Assembly (NCBI RefSeq): GCF_014863545.1
Contig: NZ_CP062260.1
Span: 5,977,501 to 6,041,500 of the forward strand
DNA length: 64,000 bases
Source: Paenibacillus sp. JNUCC32
GTDB lineage: Bacteria > Bacillota > Bacilli > Paenibacillales > Paenibacillaceae
Direction: 5' to 3'
Shown here in pieces: positions 54,018 to 62,182 of the stretch. Under the pieces are notes generated by a model that saw nothing but the letters and a program-made list of their open reading frames with translations, made no database searches and was not told where the DNA came from. The translations under genes were made by a program, and so were the position numbers. Position 1 is the stretch's first letter; each line of letters starts with the position of its first letter.

Positions 54018-54608
54018 ATGAAAAAGAAACCTCATTTCGACAGCAAGAAGAAGGAAATTTTGCAGGCAGCCATGAAGCTCTTTGCCGAGAAGGGCGTGGA
54101 CGGCGTATCGGTGAAGGAGATCGGCGCGGCGGCAGGCGTGACGGATGCGGCGATTTATAAGCATTTTACGAATAAGGATGCCGTTGCCGCGGAGGCGTTC
54201 GACGAATATTGCGGCAGTTATACGCGCTTGGTGGATGAATATGCTACCCGGCCCGGCCCGTTCGCGGAGAGGCTATCGGCTCTCGTAACCCGCGTACTTG
54301 AATCGTATGACGAGGATAAATACGGCTTGCTGCTATTGTCTCAGCATCACGAGCTGTTTACCGAGGTAGTCAAGAGCAGGGGACGCCAACCGCTTGATGC
54401 TTTGGAGGAGCTGCTCGAGCAAGCGGTGCTGCAGCGGGCTATTCCGCCGCAGAATACACGGTTAACGGCTGTTCTGATCATCGGTGCATTCAGTCAGCTT
54501 GCGATATCCACGATGCAGGGGGAGCTGGAAGAACCGCTGTCTCCGCTGGCAGCTGAAGTAACGGCGCATTTATTGGCATTAACCGGTTTGGGAAAAGGTC
54601 AGGCGTGA
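54018..54608 (+). CDS. TetR/AcrR-family regulator
   Basis: This 196-residue regulator (counted from ATG 54018) has an N-terminal helix-turn-helix (ILQAAMKLFAEKGVDGVSVKEIGAAAGVTDAAIYKHF in parts) and a helical effector domain. There is no Shine-Dalgarno before it, and the promoter predicts a leaderless mRNA. It is 60 bp before the quinone oxidoreductase gene and a shared GGTTAGTG half-site is found in front of both genes, so it probably represses both. Confidence 0.88.
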   Translation: MKKKPHFDSKKKEILQAAMKLFAEKGVDGVSVKEIGAAAGVTDAAIYKHFTNKDAVAAEAFDEYCGSYTRLVDEYATRPGPFAERLSALVTRVLESYDEDKYGLLLLSQHHELFTEVVKSRGRQPLDALEELLEQAVLQRAIPPQNTRLTAVLIIGAFSQLAISTMQGELEEPLSPLAAEVTAHLLALTGLGKGQA

Positions 54609-54627
54609 CCTTTTCTTTTTGCCATCA

Positions 54628-54645
54628 GGTTAGTGATTATTAACC
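54628..54645. promoter_or_regulatory. candidate TetR operator before quinone oxidoreductase
   Basis: GGTTAGTGATTATTAACC is an inverted repeat with 5-bp perfect arms. The half-site GGTTAGTG also occurs in the TetR promoter. Confidence 0.6.
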
Positions 54646-54668
54646 AAATTATTAGGGGGAGGATGCAT

Positions 54669-55247
54669 ATGAAAAAGGTTTTAATCATCCAAGGCAATCC
54701 CATTGAAAACAGCTATGGCCGTCACCTGGCGGAGGCCTATGCAAGGGGGGCGGGCGAATCCGGAGCGGAGGTGCGGAAGCTGGTGCTTGCGGAGATGGAG
54801 TTTGACCTGAACCTGTCCGGCGGCTATAAGGGCAAGCAACCGCTCGAACCCGATCTGCAAGAAGCACAGGAGCTGATTGCCTGGGCGGACCATCTGGTGT
54901 TTGTGTATCCGAATTGGTGGGGCGGCATGCCTGCGCTGCTCAAAGGGTTCATCGACAGGGTTTTTCTGCCGGGATTCGCCTTTAAGTACCGCCGGAACTC
55001 GCCTTTGCCGGAGCAGCTGCTCAAAGGGAAGACGGCCCGTCTGATCGTCACGATGGATTCGCCGTACGTTTACTACCGGTTCTATCTCGGACAGCCGGGA
55101 CATCAGATGATGAAGCATTCCATTCTGAAGTTCTGCGGCGTGGGCACCGTCCGTGCCACGAACATTACCCAGCTCCGCAAAATGCCCGAGACGGCAAGAA
55201 GACAATGGCTCGAGCGCGTGCAGAGAATGGGACGGAAATTGGCGTGA
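54669..55247 (+). CDS. NAD(P)H quinone oxidoreductase, flavodoxin-like
   Basis: This 192-residue flavoprotein of the NQO1/MdaB type has the FMN/FAD-binding VLIIQGNPIENSYGRHLAEAY region, VFVYPNWWGGMPALLKGFIDR and the FLPGFAFKY stretch. It reduces quinones or similar electrophiles by two electrons. ATG 54669 follows GGGGAGG; an in-frame start at 54633 lies within the operator. Pairing with a TetR repressor suggests induction by electrophiles or quinones. Confidence 0.88.
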   Translation: MKKVLIIQGNPIENSYGRHLAEAYARGAGESGAEVRKLVLAEMEFDLNLSGGYKGKQPLEPDLQEAQELIAWADHLVFVYPNWWGGMPALLKGFIDRVFLPGFAFKYRRNSPLPEQLLKGKTARLIVTMDSPYVYYRFYLGQPGHQMMKHSILKFCGVGTVRATNITQLRKMPETARRQWLERVQRMGRKLA

Positions 55248-55285
55248 TCGGGTAGTAGGGGCGATGTGCAGTTCCTTCCAATGGC

Positions 55286-55313
55286 TTGACTTCTCGGGCA
55301 GGAGGATTATAAT
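55286..55313 (+). promoter_or_regulatory. sigma-A-type promoter for the ade transcript
   Basis: TTGACT, a 16-base spacer and TATAAT. The predicted transcription start is near 55320, about 50 bases before the riboswitch. Confidence 0.75.
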
Positions 55314-55369
55314 TCATACAACAAATGAAACGACCAAAGAATTGAATGGGTCATGGTTCAAAATCAAAT

Positions 55370-55442
55370 CTTGATGTATATGCCGGGGAATAGGGCCCAG
55401 GCGTTTCTACCAGGTTACCGTAAATGACTTGACTACATGAAG
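55370..55442 (+). ncRNA. purine riboswitch aptamer, guanine class
   Basis: The conserved junction GTTTCTACC, loop L3 CCGTAAA and the J3-1 GACTAC are present. P1 pairs CTTGATGTA with TACATGAAG (one mismatch), P2 pairs GCCGGG with CCC-A-GGC, and P3 pairs AGGTTA with TGACTT. The nucleotide equivalent to C74 is C55433, so the aptamer should bind guanine or hypoxanthine, not adenine. It lies in the leader of the adenine deaminase gene. Loop L2 (GAATAGG) differs from the usual GATATGG. Confidence 0.82.
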
Positions 55443-55461
55443 GTTGAGAATCCGCTCCCCA

Positions 55462-55494
55462 AGCCCGGCTTTGCATAAACATCGAAGCCGGGCT
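55462..55494 (+). other. hairpin downstream of riboswitch
   Basis: AGCCCGGCTT/AAGCCGGGCT, a perfect 10-bp stem with a 13-base loop, but no T run. It may be part of the riboswitch expression platform or a transcript-stabilising element. Confidence 0.6.
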
Positions 55495-55611
55495 GCAAGA
55501 TCGCCTGAAATGGGATCTAAGCACGTTTTAACGGATGGGGTGATGTGCAGACTATTAGCAATGCATGGCTGCCGCGCGGACTTCTCTTCCTCAATGGATA
55601 TAGTTGCAGGC

Positions 55612-55644
55612 AACCCGGGCAGATACGCTGTCCGGGTTGTTTGG
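55612..55644 (+). terminator. second leader hairpin, terminator-like
   Basis: AACCCGGGCAG/CTGTCCGGGTT, an 11-bp stem (one G-U pair) with a 5-base loop, followed by GTTTGG. It could be a regulated terminator but its T run is short. Confidence 0.5.
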
Positions 55645-55688
55645 CGTGTTACGCAAGATCGATTTTGTGCTTTTACCGATTCATTATA

Positions 55689-55780
55689 AGAAAAACGTCT
55701 ACCGACGACCGCAGTAAGAAGAAGTATTTATTGCGGGATTAGGAAGTCACAAGCTTCCGAGTTTATACTTTCTGATATCT
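55689..55780 (-). repeat. dispersed intergenic repeat, copy D (inverted, shorter)
   Basis: On the plus strand the order AAAAACGTCTACCGACG, CGCAG, TTATTGCGGGAT, then AGTTTATACTTTCTGATATCT matches the reverse complement of copies B/C including the spacer between them. The hairpin CGTC-TACC-GACG is conserved. It ends about 26 bp before the adenine deaminase start. Confidence 0.55.
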
Positions 55781-55805
55781 AAAAAAAGGGGAGCGTGCAA
55801 TCATC

Positions 55806-57608
55806 ATGAGTTCAATCCAGAGACAGAAACGATACGAGGTCAGCCGGCAGCTGGGGAAGGTTGCTTTAGGACAAGAGCCAGCCGATCTGGTCATCAAAAA
55901 CGGCACGCTGGTCAATGTGTTTACGGGTGAGCTTCAGGAACGGATAGACGTGGCGATGGCGTGCGGGCGCATCGCTTATATCGGCAGCGCCGATCATACG
56001 ATCGGAGAGGGGACGCAGGTGATCGAAGCGAATGGGCGCTTCATCTCGCCGGGTCTGCTGGACGGCCATATGCATGTGGAGAGCACGATGCTGACCGTAA
56101 CGGAGTTTGCCAAAGCGGCCATCGTTACGGGAACGACCGGGGTTTATATGGATCCCCATGAGATCGCCAACGTGTTCGGCATGGAGGGCGTGCGCTGGAT
56201 GCACGAGGAAGGGCAGCAGCTGCCGATGAAGGTGTTCACCACCATTCCTTCCTGCGTACCGGCGACGTTCGATCTGGAGGATGCCGGGGCGCAGCTGGGC
56301 GTAGCCGATATCGAGGAAGGGCTGACCTGGCCCGGCGTCGCTGGGCTTGGCGAAGTGATGAACTTCCCGGGCGTCGTATACGGCGATCCGACCATGAGCG
56401 GAGAGATCGAAGCCACGCTGCGTGCGGGCAAGACGGTGACGGGGCATTTTCCGGCCGAGGACGACCGGATGCTACAAGCCTATCTGGCAACCGGCGTCAG
56501 CTCCGATCATGAGACGGTAACGAGAGAGCAGGCTTTGGAAAAGGTTCGCCTCGGTATGCATCTGATGATCCGCGAAGGTTCGGCTTGGCAGGATGTGAAG
56601 GAAGTGATTAAGGTGGTAACGGAGGACAAGGTACGTACCGACAATATCTCCTTGGTCACGGATGATGTGTATCCGCAGACGCTGCTGCGGCTCGGCCATA
56701 TGAACCATGTGGTCCGCCGCGCCATGGAGGAGGGCGTGGACCCGGTTACTGCGATCCAGATGGGCACGATCAACGTGGCTCGATATTTCGGCATGGATAT
56801 GGAGCTCGGCAGCATTTCACCGGGCAAAACGGCTGATATTTTGCTCATTGACGATCTGAAGAGCATGGTGCCTTCGGTGGTGATCACGGACGGCGAAGTG
56901 GTCGCGGAGAACGGCCGTCTCGTGAAGGCGTTCCCGGCGTATTCGTATCCGGAAAAGGCCTTTCAATCGGTTCGGCTGCAGCGTTCGCTTACCGCCGACG
57001 ACTTTTTGCTGCGCAGCAAAAAGTCGTCGGCGCGTACGGAAGTGAACGTGGTGCGCGTCATCGAGAACAGTGCCCGTACCGCCAAAATGACCGCGGTGCT
57101 CGCCGTGGAGCAGGGCGTCATCCAGCCGGACCTGGGCCAAGACGTGGTTCAGCTGGCATGCATCGAGCGCCACGGCGCAACCGGGCAGATCTCGCTCGGC
57201 TTTGCGAGCGGCTTCGGACTACAGTCCGGCGCGGTTGCTTCCACGGTGGCGCACGATAGCCACAACCTGCTCGTGATGGGCACAAATGCCGAGGATATGG
57301 CGCTTGCGGCGAACGAGCTGGCAGCATGCGGAGGCGGCATGATCGTGGTGCAGAACGGCCAGGTGCTGGCGAAGGTGGCGATGCCGATTGCGGGCTTGCT
57401 GGCGGACCGTCCGGTCGAGGTCGTGGCCGAGGAAGTCGCTGCCCTGGAGGAAGCGTGGAAACAGCTCGGCTGCTCCATCCATGCGCCGTTCATGACGTTC
57501 TCGCTCATTGCGCTTCCGGTCATTCCGGAGATCCGCATTACCAATCGCGGGATTGCGGACGTGACGGAATTCAAGCTCATCGAGACGGAGATCGGTCCGG
57601 TACAATAA
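55806..57608 (+). CDS. ade: adenine deaminase
   Basis: This 600-residue amidohydrolase deaminates adenine to hypoxanthine for purine salvage. The metal-binding segments are GLLDGHMHVESTM, GHFPAEDD and SVSDHE-like GVSSDHETV, and it has the C-terminal SDHDSHN-like VAHDSHNLLVMG motif typical of this family. AAAAGGGGAGCG precedes the ATG. It follows a long leader (promoter 55286, guanine riboswitch 55370-55442, two hairpins and a repeat). Confidence 0.93.
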   Translation: MSSIQRQKRYEVSRQLGKVALGQEPADLVIKNGTLVNVFTGELQERIDVAMACGRIAYIGSADHTIGEGTQVIEANGRFISPGLLDGHMHVESTMLTVTEFAKAAIVTGTTGVYMDPHEIANVFGMEGVRWMHEEGQQLPMKVFTTIPSCVPATFDLEDAGAQLGVADIEEGLTWPGVAGLGEVMNFPGVVYGDPTMSGEIEATLRAGKTVTGHFPAEDDRMLQAYLATGVSSDHETVTREQALEKVRLGMHLMIREGSAWQDVKEVIKVVTEDKVRTDNISLVTDDVYPQTLLRLGHMNHVVRRAMEEGVDPVTAIQMGTINVARYFGMDMELGSISPGKTADILLIDDLKSMVPSVVITDGEVVAENGRLVKAFPAYSYPEKAFQSVRLQRSLTADDFLLRSKKSSARTEVNVVRVIENSARTAKMTAVLAVEQGVIQPDLGQDVVQLACIERHGATGQISLGFASGFGLQSGAVASTVAHDSHNLLVMGTNAEDMALAANELAACGGGMIVVQNGQVLAKVAMPIAGLLADRPVEVVAEEVAALEEAWKQLGCSIHAPFMTFSLIALPVIPEIRITNRGIADVTEFKLIETEIGPVQ

Positions 57609-57623
57609 GGTGGCACATACATT

Positions 57624-57659
57624 AAAGCAGGTTGGCCTACATGGCTAACCTGCTTTTTT
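57624..57659 (+). terminator. terminator of ade
   Basis: AAAGCAGGTTGGCC pairs with GGCTAACCTGCTTT (one mismatch) around TACAT and is followed by six Ts. Confidence 0.88.
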
Positions 57660-57744
57660 GGTGCGTAAATACTGGGCTTAGCCTGTGAGTGGATGCCGCA
57701 AGCCACGCTCCCATGGATAATCCTCACATAATCCATTGCCTACT

Positions 57745-57762
57745 TAGTGATTTTCGTCACAA
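57745..57762. promoter_or_regulatory. Rex-like box 1 upstream of cydA
   Basis: TAGTGATTTTCGTCACAA, an imperfect Rex-type inverted repeat. Its centre is 52 bp from box 2. Confidence 0.6.
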
Positions 57763-57796
57763 ATTGATAACTTTTTCACCTATTTCGGCCATTATA

Positions 57797-57814
57797 TTGT
57801 GATGTTTATCACAA
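57797..57814. promoter_or_regulatory. Rex box 2 upstream of cydA
   Basis: TTGTGAT-GTTT-ATCACAA is a perfect 7+4+7 inverted repeat that fits the NADH-sensing repressor Rex consensus (TTGTGAA-N4-TTCACAA). Rex-controlled cydABCD is well known in B. subtilis and relatives. Confidence 0.85.
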
Positions 57815-57895
57815 TCCTTTAGGACGCGGTCTGCGACAATACAAAAAGAATCAAATTTGAAGTGATCACGTGAGCTAAAGGAAGGGGTATCTTTT

Positions 57896-59299
57896 ATGGA
57901 TCCGGTTATGCTGGCGCGAATCCAATTCGCATCGACAACCATTTTTCACTTTATTTTCGTACCGTTATCCATCGGATTGGCGTTTCTGATCGCCATCATG
58001 GAGACGATGTATGTTGTCAAGGGCCAGGAAGTCTACAAGAAAATGGCCAAGTTCTGGGGAAAGCTGTTCCTGATCAACTTTGCGGTCGGGGTTGTGACAG
58101 GGATTCTGCAGGAATTCCAGTTCGGGATGAACTGGTCGGATTACTCGCGCTTTGTCGGGGACGTGTTCGGCGCACCGCTTGCGATCGAAGCCCTGCTGGC
58201 GTTTTTCCTTGAGTCGACGTTTATCGGGCTGTGGATATTCGGGTGGGACCGGTTATCCAAGAAGGTCCATCTGCTCAGCATCTGGCTGGTGTCCTTCGGC
58301 ACCCTGATGTCGGCCTTCTGGATCCTGGCAGCGAACTCGTTCATGCAGCGTCCGGTCGGTTTTGAGATCAACAATGGACGGGCGGAGATGAATGATTTCT
58401 TCGCGCTGATCACGAACGGTCAGCTGCTGGTGGAATTCCCGCACACGATCTTCGGTGCGCTGGCAACCGGGGCTTTCCTGGTAGCGGGGGTAAGCGCGTA
58501 TAAGCTGCTGAAGAAGCAGGATTTGGATTTCTTCAAAAAATCATTCCACATCGCCATCGTGGTGGGTCTCATCACCTCCATTCTGGTTGCGGTATTCGGC
58601 CACCAGCAAGCGCAGTATCTGGTGGATACGCAGCCGATGAAGATGGCCGCCGCCGAGAGCTTGTGGGAAACGAGCGACGATCCCGCGCCTTGGACGGTCA
58701 TCGCCGCCATCGATCCGGATAAGCAGGAGAATACGATGGAGTTCAAAATCCCGTATTTGCTCAGCTTTTTGTCCTACAGCAAATTTTCCGGCGAAGTCAT
58801 CGGAATGAAGGAGTTGCAAGCCCAATACGAGCAGGAATACGGTCCTGGAGACTATATTCCGCCGGTCCGCACCACCTTCTGGAGCTTCCGGATTATGGTG
58901 GCTGCCGGCAGCGTCATGATTCTGCTGGGATTGTACGGCGCGTGGCTGATGCTGCGCAAAAAAGTCGAGAAGGCCGGCAAATGGTTCCTCAGACTGATGC
59001 TGTTCGGCATTTCCCTGCCGTTCATCGCCAACACATCGGGATGGATCATGACGGAGATCGGACGCCAGCCTTGGACGGTATTCGGGCTGATCACCACGGA
59101 GAACAGCGTTTCGCCGAACGTAAGCGCAGGCTCGATCCTGTTCTCGCTCATCATGTTTACCGCCATTTATGCGGTGCTGGCAGCCGTGATGGCCTATCTG
59201 TTCATCAAAGTCATTAAGAAAGGACCGTATGCGGCGGAGGAAGACGATCACCACGCAAGCGATCCGTTTAATAAGGAGGACTACAATGCTGTCTCTTAA
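57896..59299 (+). CDS. cydA: cytochrome bd ubiquinol oxidase subunit I
   Basis: This 467-residue membrane protein carries three hemes and the quinol-binding Q-loop of cytochrome bd oxidase. The heme b ligand H18 (IQFASTTIFHFIF), a second His in VEFPHTIFGALAT and the GWIMTEIGRQPW stretch are visible. The short Q-loop is the Bacillus type. AAAGGAAGGGG precedes the ATG. The oxidase works at low oxygen, fitting Rex control. It overlaps cydB by 14 bp. Confidence 0.95.
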   Translation: MDPVMLARIQFASTTIFHFIFVPLSIGLAFLIAIMETMYVVKGQEVYKKMAKFWGKLFLINFAVGVVTGILQEFQFGMNWSDYSRFVGDVFGAPLAIEALLAFFLESTFIGLWIFGWDRLSKKVHLLSIWLVSFGTLMSAFWILAANSFMQRPVGFEINNGRAEMNDFFALITNGQLLVEFPHTIFGALATGAFLVAGVSAYKLLKKQDLDFFKKSFHIAIVVGLITSILVAVFGHQQAQYLVDTQPMKMAAAESLWETSDDPAPWTVIAAIDPDKQENTMEFKIPYLLSFLSYSKFSGEVIGMKELQAQYEQEYGPGDYIPPVRTTFWSFRIMVAAGSVMILLGLYGAWLMLRKKVEKAGKWFLRLMLFGISLPFIANTSGWIMTEIGRQPWTVFGLITTENSVSPNVSAGSILFSLIMFTAIYAVLAAVMAYLFIKVIKKGPYAAEEDDHHASDPFNKEDYNAVS

Positions 59300-60302
59300 C
59301 GAACTGTGGTTTGTGCTCGTCGCCGTATTGTTTATCGGGTTCTTCTTCCTGGAGGGCTTCGATTTCGGAGTCGGGATGTCCACGCAGCTGCTGGCCAAAA
59401 ACGATACCCAGCGCCGGGTGCTGATCAACTCGATCGGCCCGTTCTGGGACGCCAACGAGGTTTGGCTGCTGACGGCGGGCGGCGCGATGTTCGCGGCCTT
59501 CCCGAACTGGTATGCCACGCTGTTCAGCGGGTTCTACATTCCGCTTGTCTTTCTTCTGCTGGCCTTGATCGGGCGCGGCGTGGCATTTGAATTCCGCGGC
59601 AAGGTGGGCGATGTCCGCTGGAAAAGGGTGTGGGACGGAGCGATCTTCACCGGAAGCGTGCTTCCGCCATTCCTGCTCGGCGTTGTTTTTGCCTGCCTGA
59701 TCCAGGGGCTCCCGATTAACGAAGAGATGCAGCTGCATGCCGGATTCTTCGACGTCGTGAATCTCTATACCGTGGTCGGCGGGTTGACGATGGTGATGCT
59801 CTGCCTGCTGCATGGCTTGATGTTCACGACGCTGCGCACGCTGGGGGATCTCCAAGAGCGGGCGCGCCGCATGGCCCGGCGGCTTCTGATTCCTGTCGCG
59901 GCCCTGTTCGTGGCATTCGGGGTGATGACGTATTTCATGACCGATATCTTCGAGAAGCGCGGCGTGGCGTTAACCGTCCTGCTGGTGCTGGCCCTGCTTG
60001 CATTCCTGCTGGGCGGATATTTCATGAACGTCAAGCGGGACGGCTGGGCTTTCGGGATGACCGGCGCGGTCATCGCACTCTTGGTAACGTCCGTGTTCGT
60101 GGGCTTGTTCCCGCGCGTGATGGTCAGCTCCATCAACGCTGCATTTGACCTGACCATTTATAATGCGGCCTCCGGACCGTATTCCCTCAAGATTATGACG
60201 ATTGTGGCCGTATCGCTGCTGCCTTTTGTTTTGGGCTATCAAATTTGGAGTTACTTCGTTTTCCACAAACGGGTACATGAGAAGGAGCATCTGGAGTACT
60301 GA
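59286..60302 (+). CDS. cydB: cytochrome bd ubiquinol oxidase subunit II
   Basis: This 338-residue protein has eight or nine helices and starts with the family motif LNELWFVLVAVLFIGFFFLEGFDFGVGM (key segment FLEGFDFGVG). ATG 59286 follows AAGGAGG; longer in-frame starts lie inside cydA. Its stop shares one base with the ATG of the next gene. Confidence 0.95.
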   Translation: MLSLNELWFVLVAVLFIGFFFLEGFDFGVGMSTQLLAKNDTQRRVLINSIGPFWDANEVWLLTAGGAMFAAFPNWYATLFSGFYIPLVFLLLALIGRGVAFEFRGKVGDVRWKRVWDGAIFTGSVLPPFLLGVVFACLIQGLPINEEMQLHAGFFDVVNLYTVVGGLTMVMLCLLHGLMFTTLRTLGDLQERARRMARRLLIPVAALFVAFGVMTYFMTDIFEKRGVALTVLLVLALLAFLLGGYFMNVKRDGWAFGMTGAVIALLVTSVFVGLFPRVMVSSINAAFDLTIYNAASGPYSLKIMTIVAVSLLPFVLGYQIWSYFVFHKRVHEKEHLEY

Positions 60303-62182
60303 TGGGAAAAGATCTGCTGGGATACAAAGGCGCCAAGACGGTATTCTTCCTTGTCGCCGTATGTACCCTGGCACAGAGCATGGCCATCCTTCTGCAAGCC
60401 AAATGGCTGGCGGAAGCCGTATCCGCCCTGTTTGCGGGATCAACGCTGCAGGAGCAGGGGGAGACCATTGCCTTGTTCCTGCTTGCATTTCTGGCGCGCC
60501 ACGGGATCTCGGTCGTGCAGCAAGGAATCGCGCAGCGCTTTGCCGAGGAGACGGGCACGAGCCTGAGAAAGCAGCTGCTGGAGGAGCTGTTTCGGAACGG
60601 GCCGTCCTTTGTCCGGTCGGAAGGAACAGGCAATGTGGTTACGCTTGTGCTGGAGGGCATCGGCAAGTTCCGCAAATATGCGGAGCTGACCATACCTCGC
60701 ATGATGGGGGCGGGCATTACCCCGGCGCTGGTATGGCTGTACGTTTTCATGACGGACCGGATCTCGGGCATCATTCTGCTGGTGACCATGCCGATCCTGA
60801 TCGTGTTTCTCATCCTCGTGGGACTTGCCGCGAGAAAGCAGACCGAGCGGCAGCTGGATTCCTACCGGATGCTGTCCAATCATTTCGTGGATTCGCTGAG
60901 AGGGCTGACCACCCTGAAGTTTCTGGGACAGAGTCGCAAGCACGGCGCGAGCATACAGCAGGTCAGCGAGGGGTATCGTACAGCTACCATGCGGACGCTG
61001 CGCGTGGCGTTTCTGTCCTCTTTTGCGCTGGATTTCTTTACGATGCTGTCCGTGGCGTCGGTTGCGGTAAACCTGGGCCTGCGCCTCATTAACGGCAGCC
61101 TGGAGCTGCTGCCCGCGCTGCTCATCCTGATCCTGGCACCGGAGTATTTCCTGCCGGTGCGCATGGTCGGAGCCGACTTCCACGCCACGCTGGACGGCAA
61201 GCAGGCAGGGGAAGCGATGCAATCCATCATCCGGGAAGCCCGAAAGGGGCACACGAGCGGAAGTTCGGGTTCTGTTGCCGCGGAGGTTTCGGCTAACGGC
61301 GCGGGTCCATTCGAGCCAACGGGAGCGCTTGAAACCCCGGCGACAGGAACGATGGAACGAACCTCAACGGGCCTAACATTTAAAATTCAAAATAATTTCT
61401 CGGGTCCCAGCCGCAGGCCGCAGTCATCATTCCGTTGGGAAAAGGACAGCGTACTGGAGCTCTCCGGTATCGGCCTCAGACACGAAGAACAAGGGCCCGC
61501 TTCATTGGAGGAGGTCACCTTCCGAATACCGGGACGACGCAAGATCGGCATCGTCGGGGAGAGCGGAGCCGGCAAATCCACGCTGATCGAGCTGTTAGGC
61601 GGCTTCATGGCGCCAACATCCGGAGCGATGGCGCTGAACGGCATGATGCTGGAAGAATCGAACCGACGCGAGTGGCGGTCGGAGGTCACCTATATGCCGC
61701 AGCAGCCGTATTTGTTCGGGGCAACCTTGGAGGAGAACGTGCGCTTTTATGCGCCGGAGGCGTCCAGAGCTCAAGTGGAAGCGGCGGTAAAGGCGGCCGG
61801 TCTGTCGGAGCTGGTAAAAAGCTTGCCGGGCGGCCTTGCGGAGATGATCGGCGGCGGCGGACGCGCTTTAAGCGGCGGCCAGGCACAACGCGTGGCTTTG
61901 GCCAGGGCGCTGCTTGGCGGCCGGCAGGTTCTGCTGCTGGATGAGCCGACGGCGCATCTGGATATTGAGACGGAGTATGAGCTGAAGGAGACGATGCTGT
62001 CCCTTTTTCAAGACAAGTGGGTATTTCTGGCGACGCACAGGCTTCACTGGATGCAGGATATGGATTATATCATCGTTCTGCACCAGGGGCGCGTTGCGGA
62101 AAAGGGAACCCACGAGGAGCTTATGGCACGACAGGGCGTCTATTACGGACTGATGACATCGCAGATGGAGGGAGTACAATGA
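60302..62182 (+). CDS. cydD: thiol reductant ABC exporter subunit CydD
   Basis: This 626-residue ABC exporter half has six membrane helices followed by an ATPase domain with Walker A GESGAGKSTL, signature LSGGQAQRVALAR and Walker B VLLLDEPTAHLD. CydDC exports cysteine or glutathione and is needed for bd oxidase assembly. A low-complexity linker rich in Gly, Ser, Thr and Pro (about residues 317-375) separates the two domains. Bacillus naming may call this gene cydC. Confidence 0.9.
   Translation: MGKDLLGYKGAKTVFFLVAVCTLAQSMAILLQAKWLAEAVSALFAGSTLQEQGETIALFLLAFLARHGISVVQQGIAQRFAEETGTSLRKQLLEELFRNGPSFVRSEGTGNVVTLVLEGIGKFRKYAELTIPRMMGAGITPALVWLYVFMTDRISGIILLVTMPILIVFLILVGLAARKQTERQLDSYRMLSNHFVDSLRGLTTLKFLGQSRKHGASIQQVSEGYRTATMRTLRVAFLSSFALDFFTMLSVASVAVNLGLRLINGSLELLPALLILILAPEYFLPVRMVGADFHATLDGKQAGEAMQSIIREARKGHTSGSSGSVAAEVSANGAGPFEPTGALETPATGTMERTSTGLTFKIQNNFSGPSRRPQSSFRWEKDSVLELSGIGLRHEEQGPASLEEVTFRIPGRRKIGIVGESGAGKSTLIELLGGFMAPTSGAMALNGMMLEESNRREWRSEVTYMPQQPYLFGATLEENVRFYAPEASRAQVEAAVKAAGLSELVKSLPGGLAEMIGGGGRALSGGQAQRVALARALLGGRQVLLLDEPTAHLDIETEYELKETMLSLFQDKWVFLATHRLHWMQDMDYIIVLHQGRVAEKGTHEELMARQGVYYGLMTSQMEGVQ

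Noticed and set aside
55444..55690. Several short open frames between the riboswitch and ade
   Set aside because: No ribosome sites, Cys-rich random-looking translations; the area is better explained by RNA hairpins.
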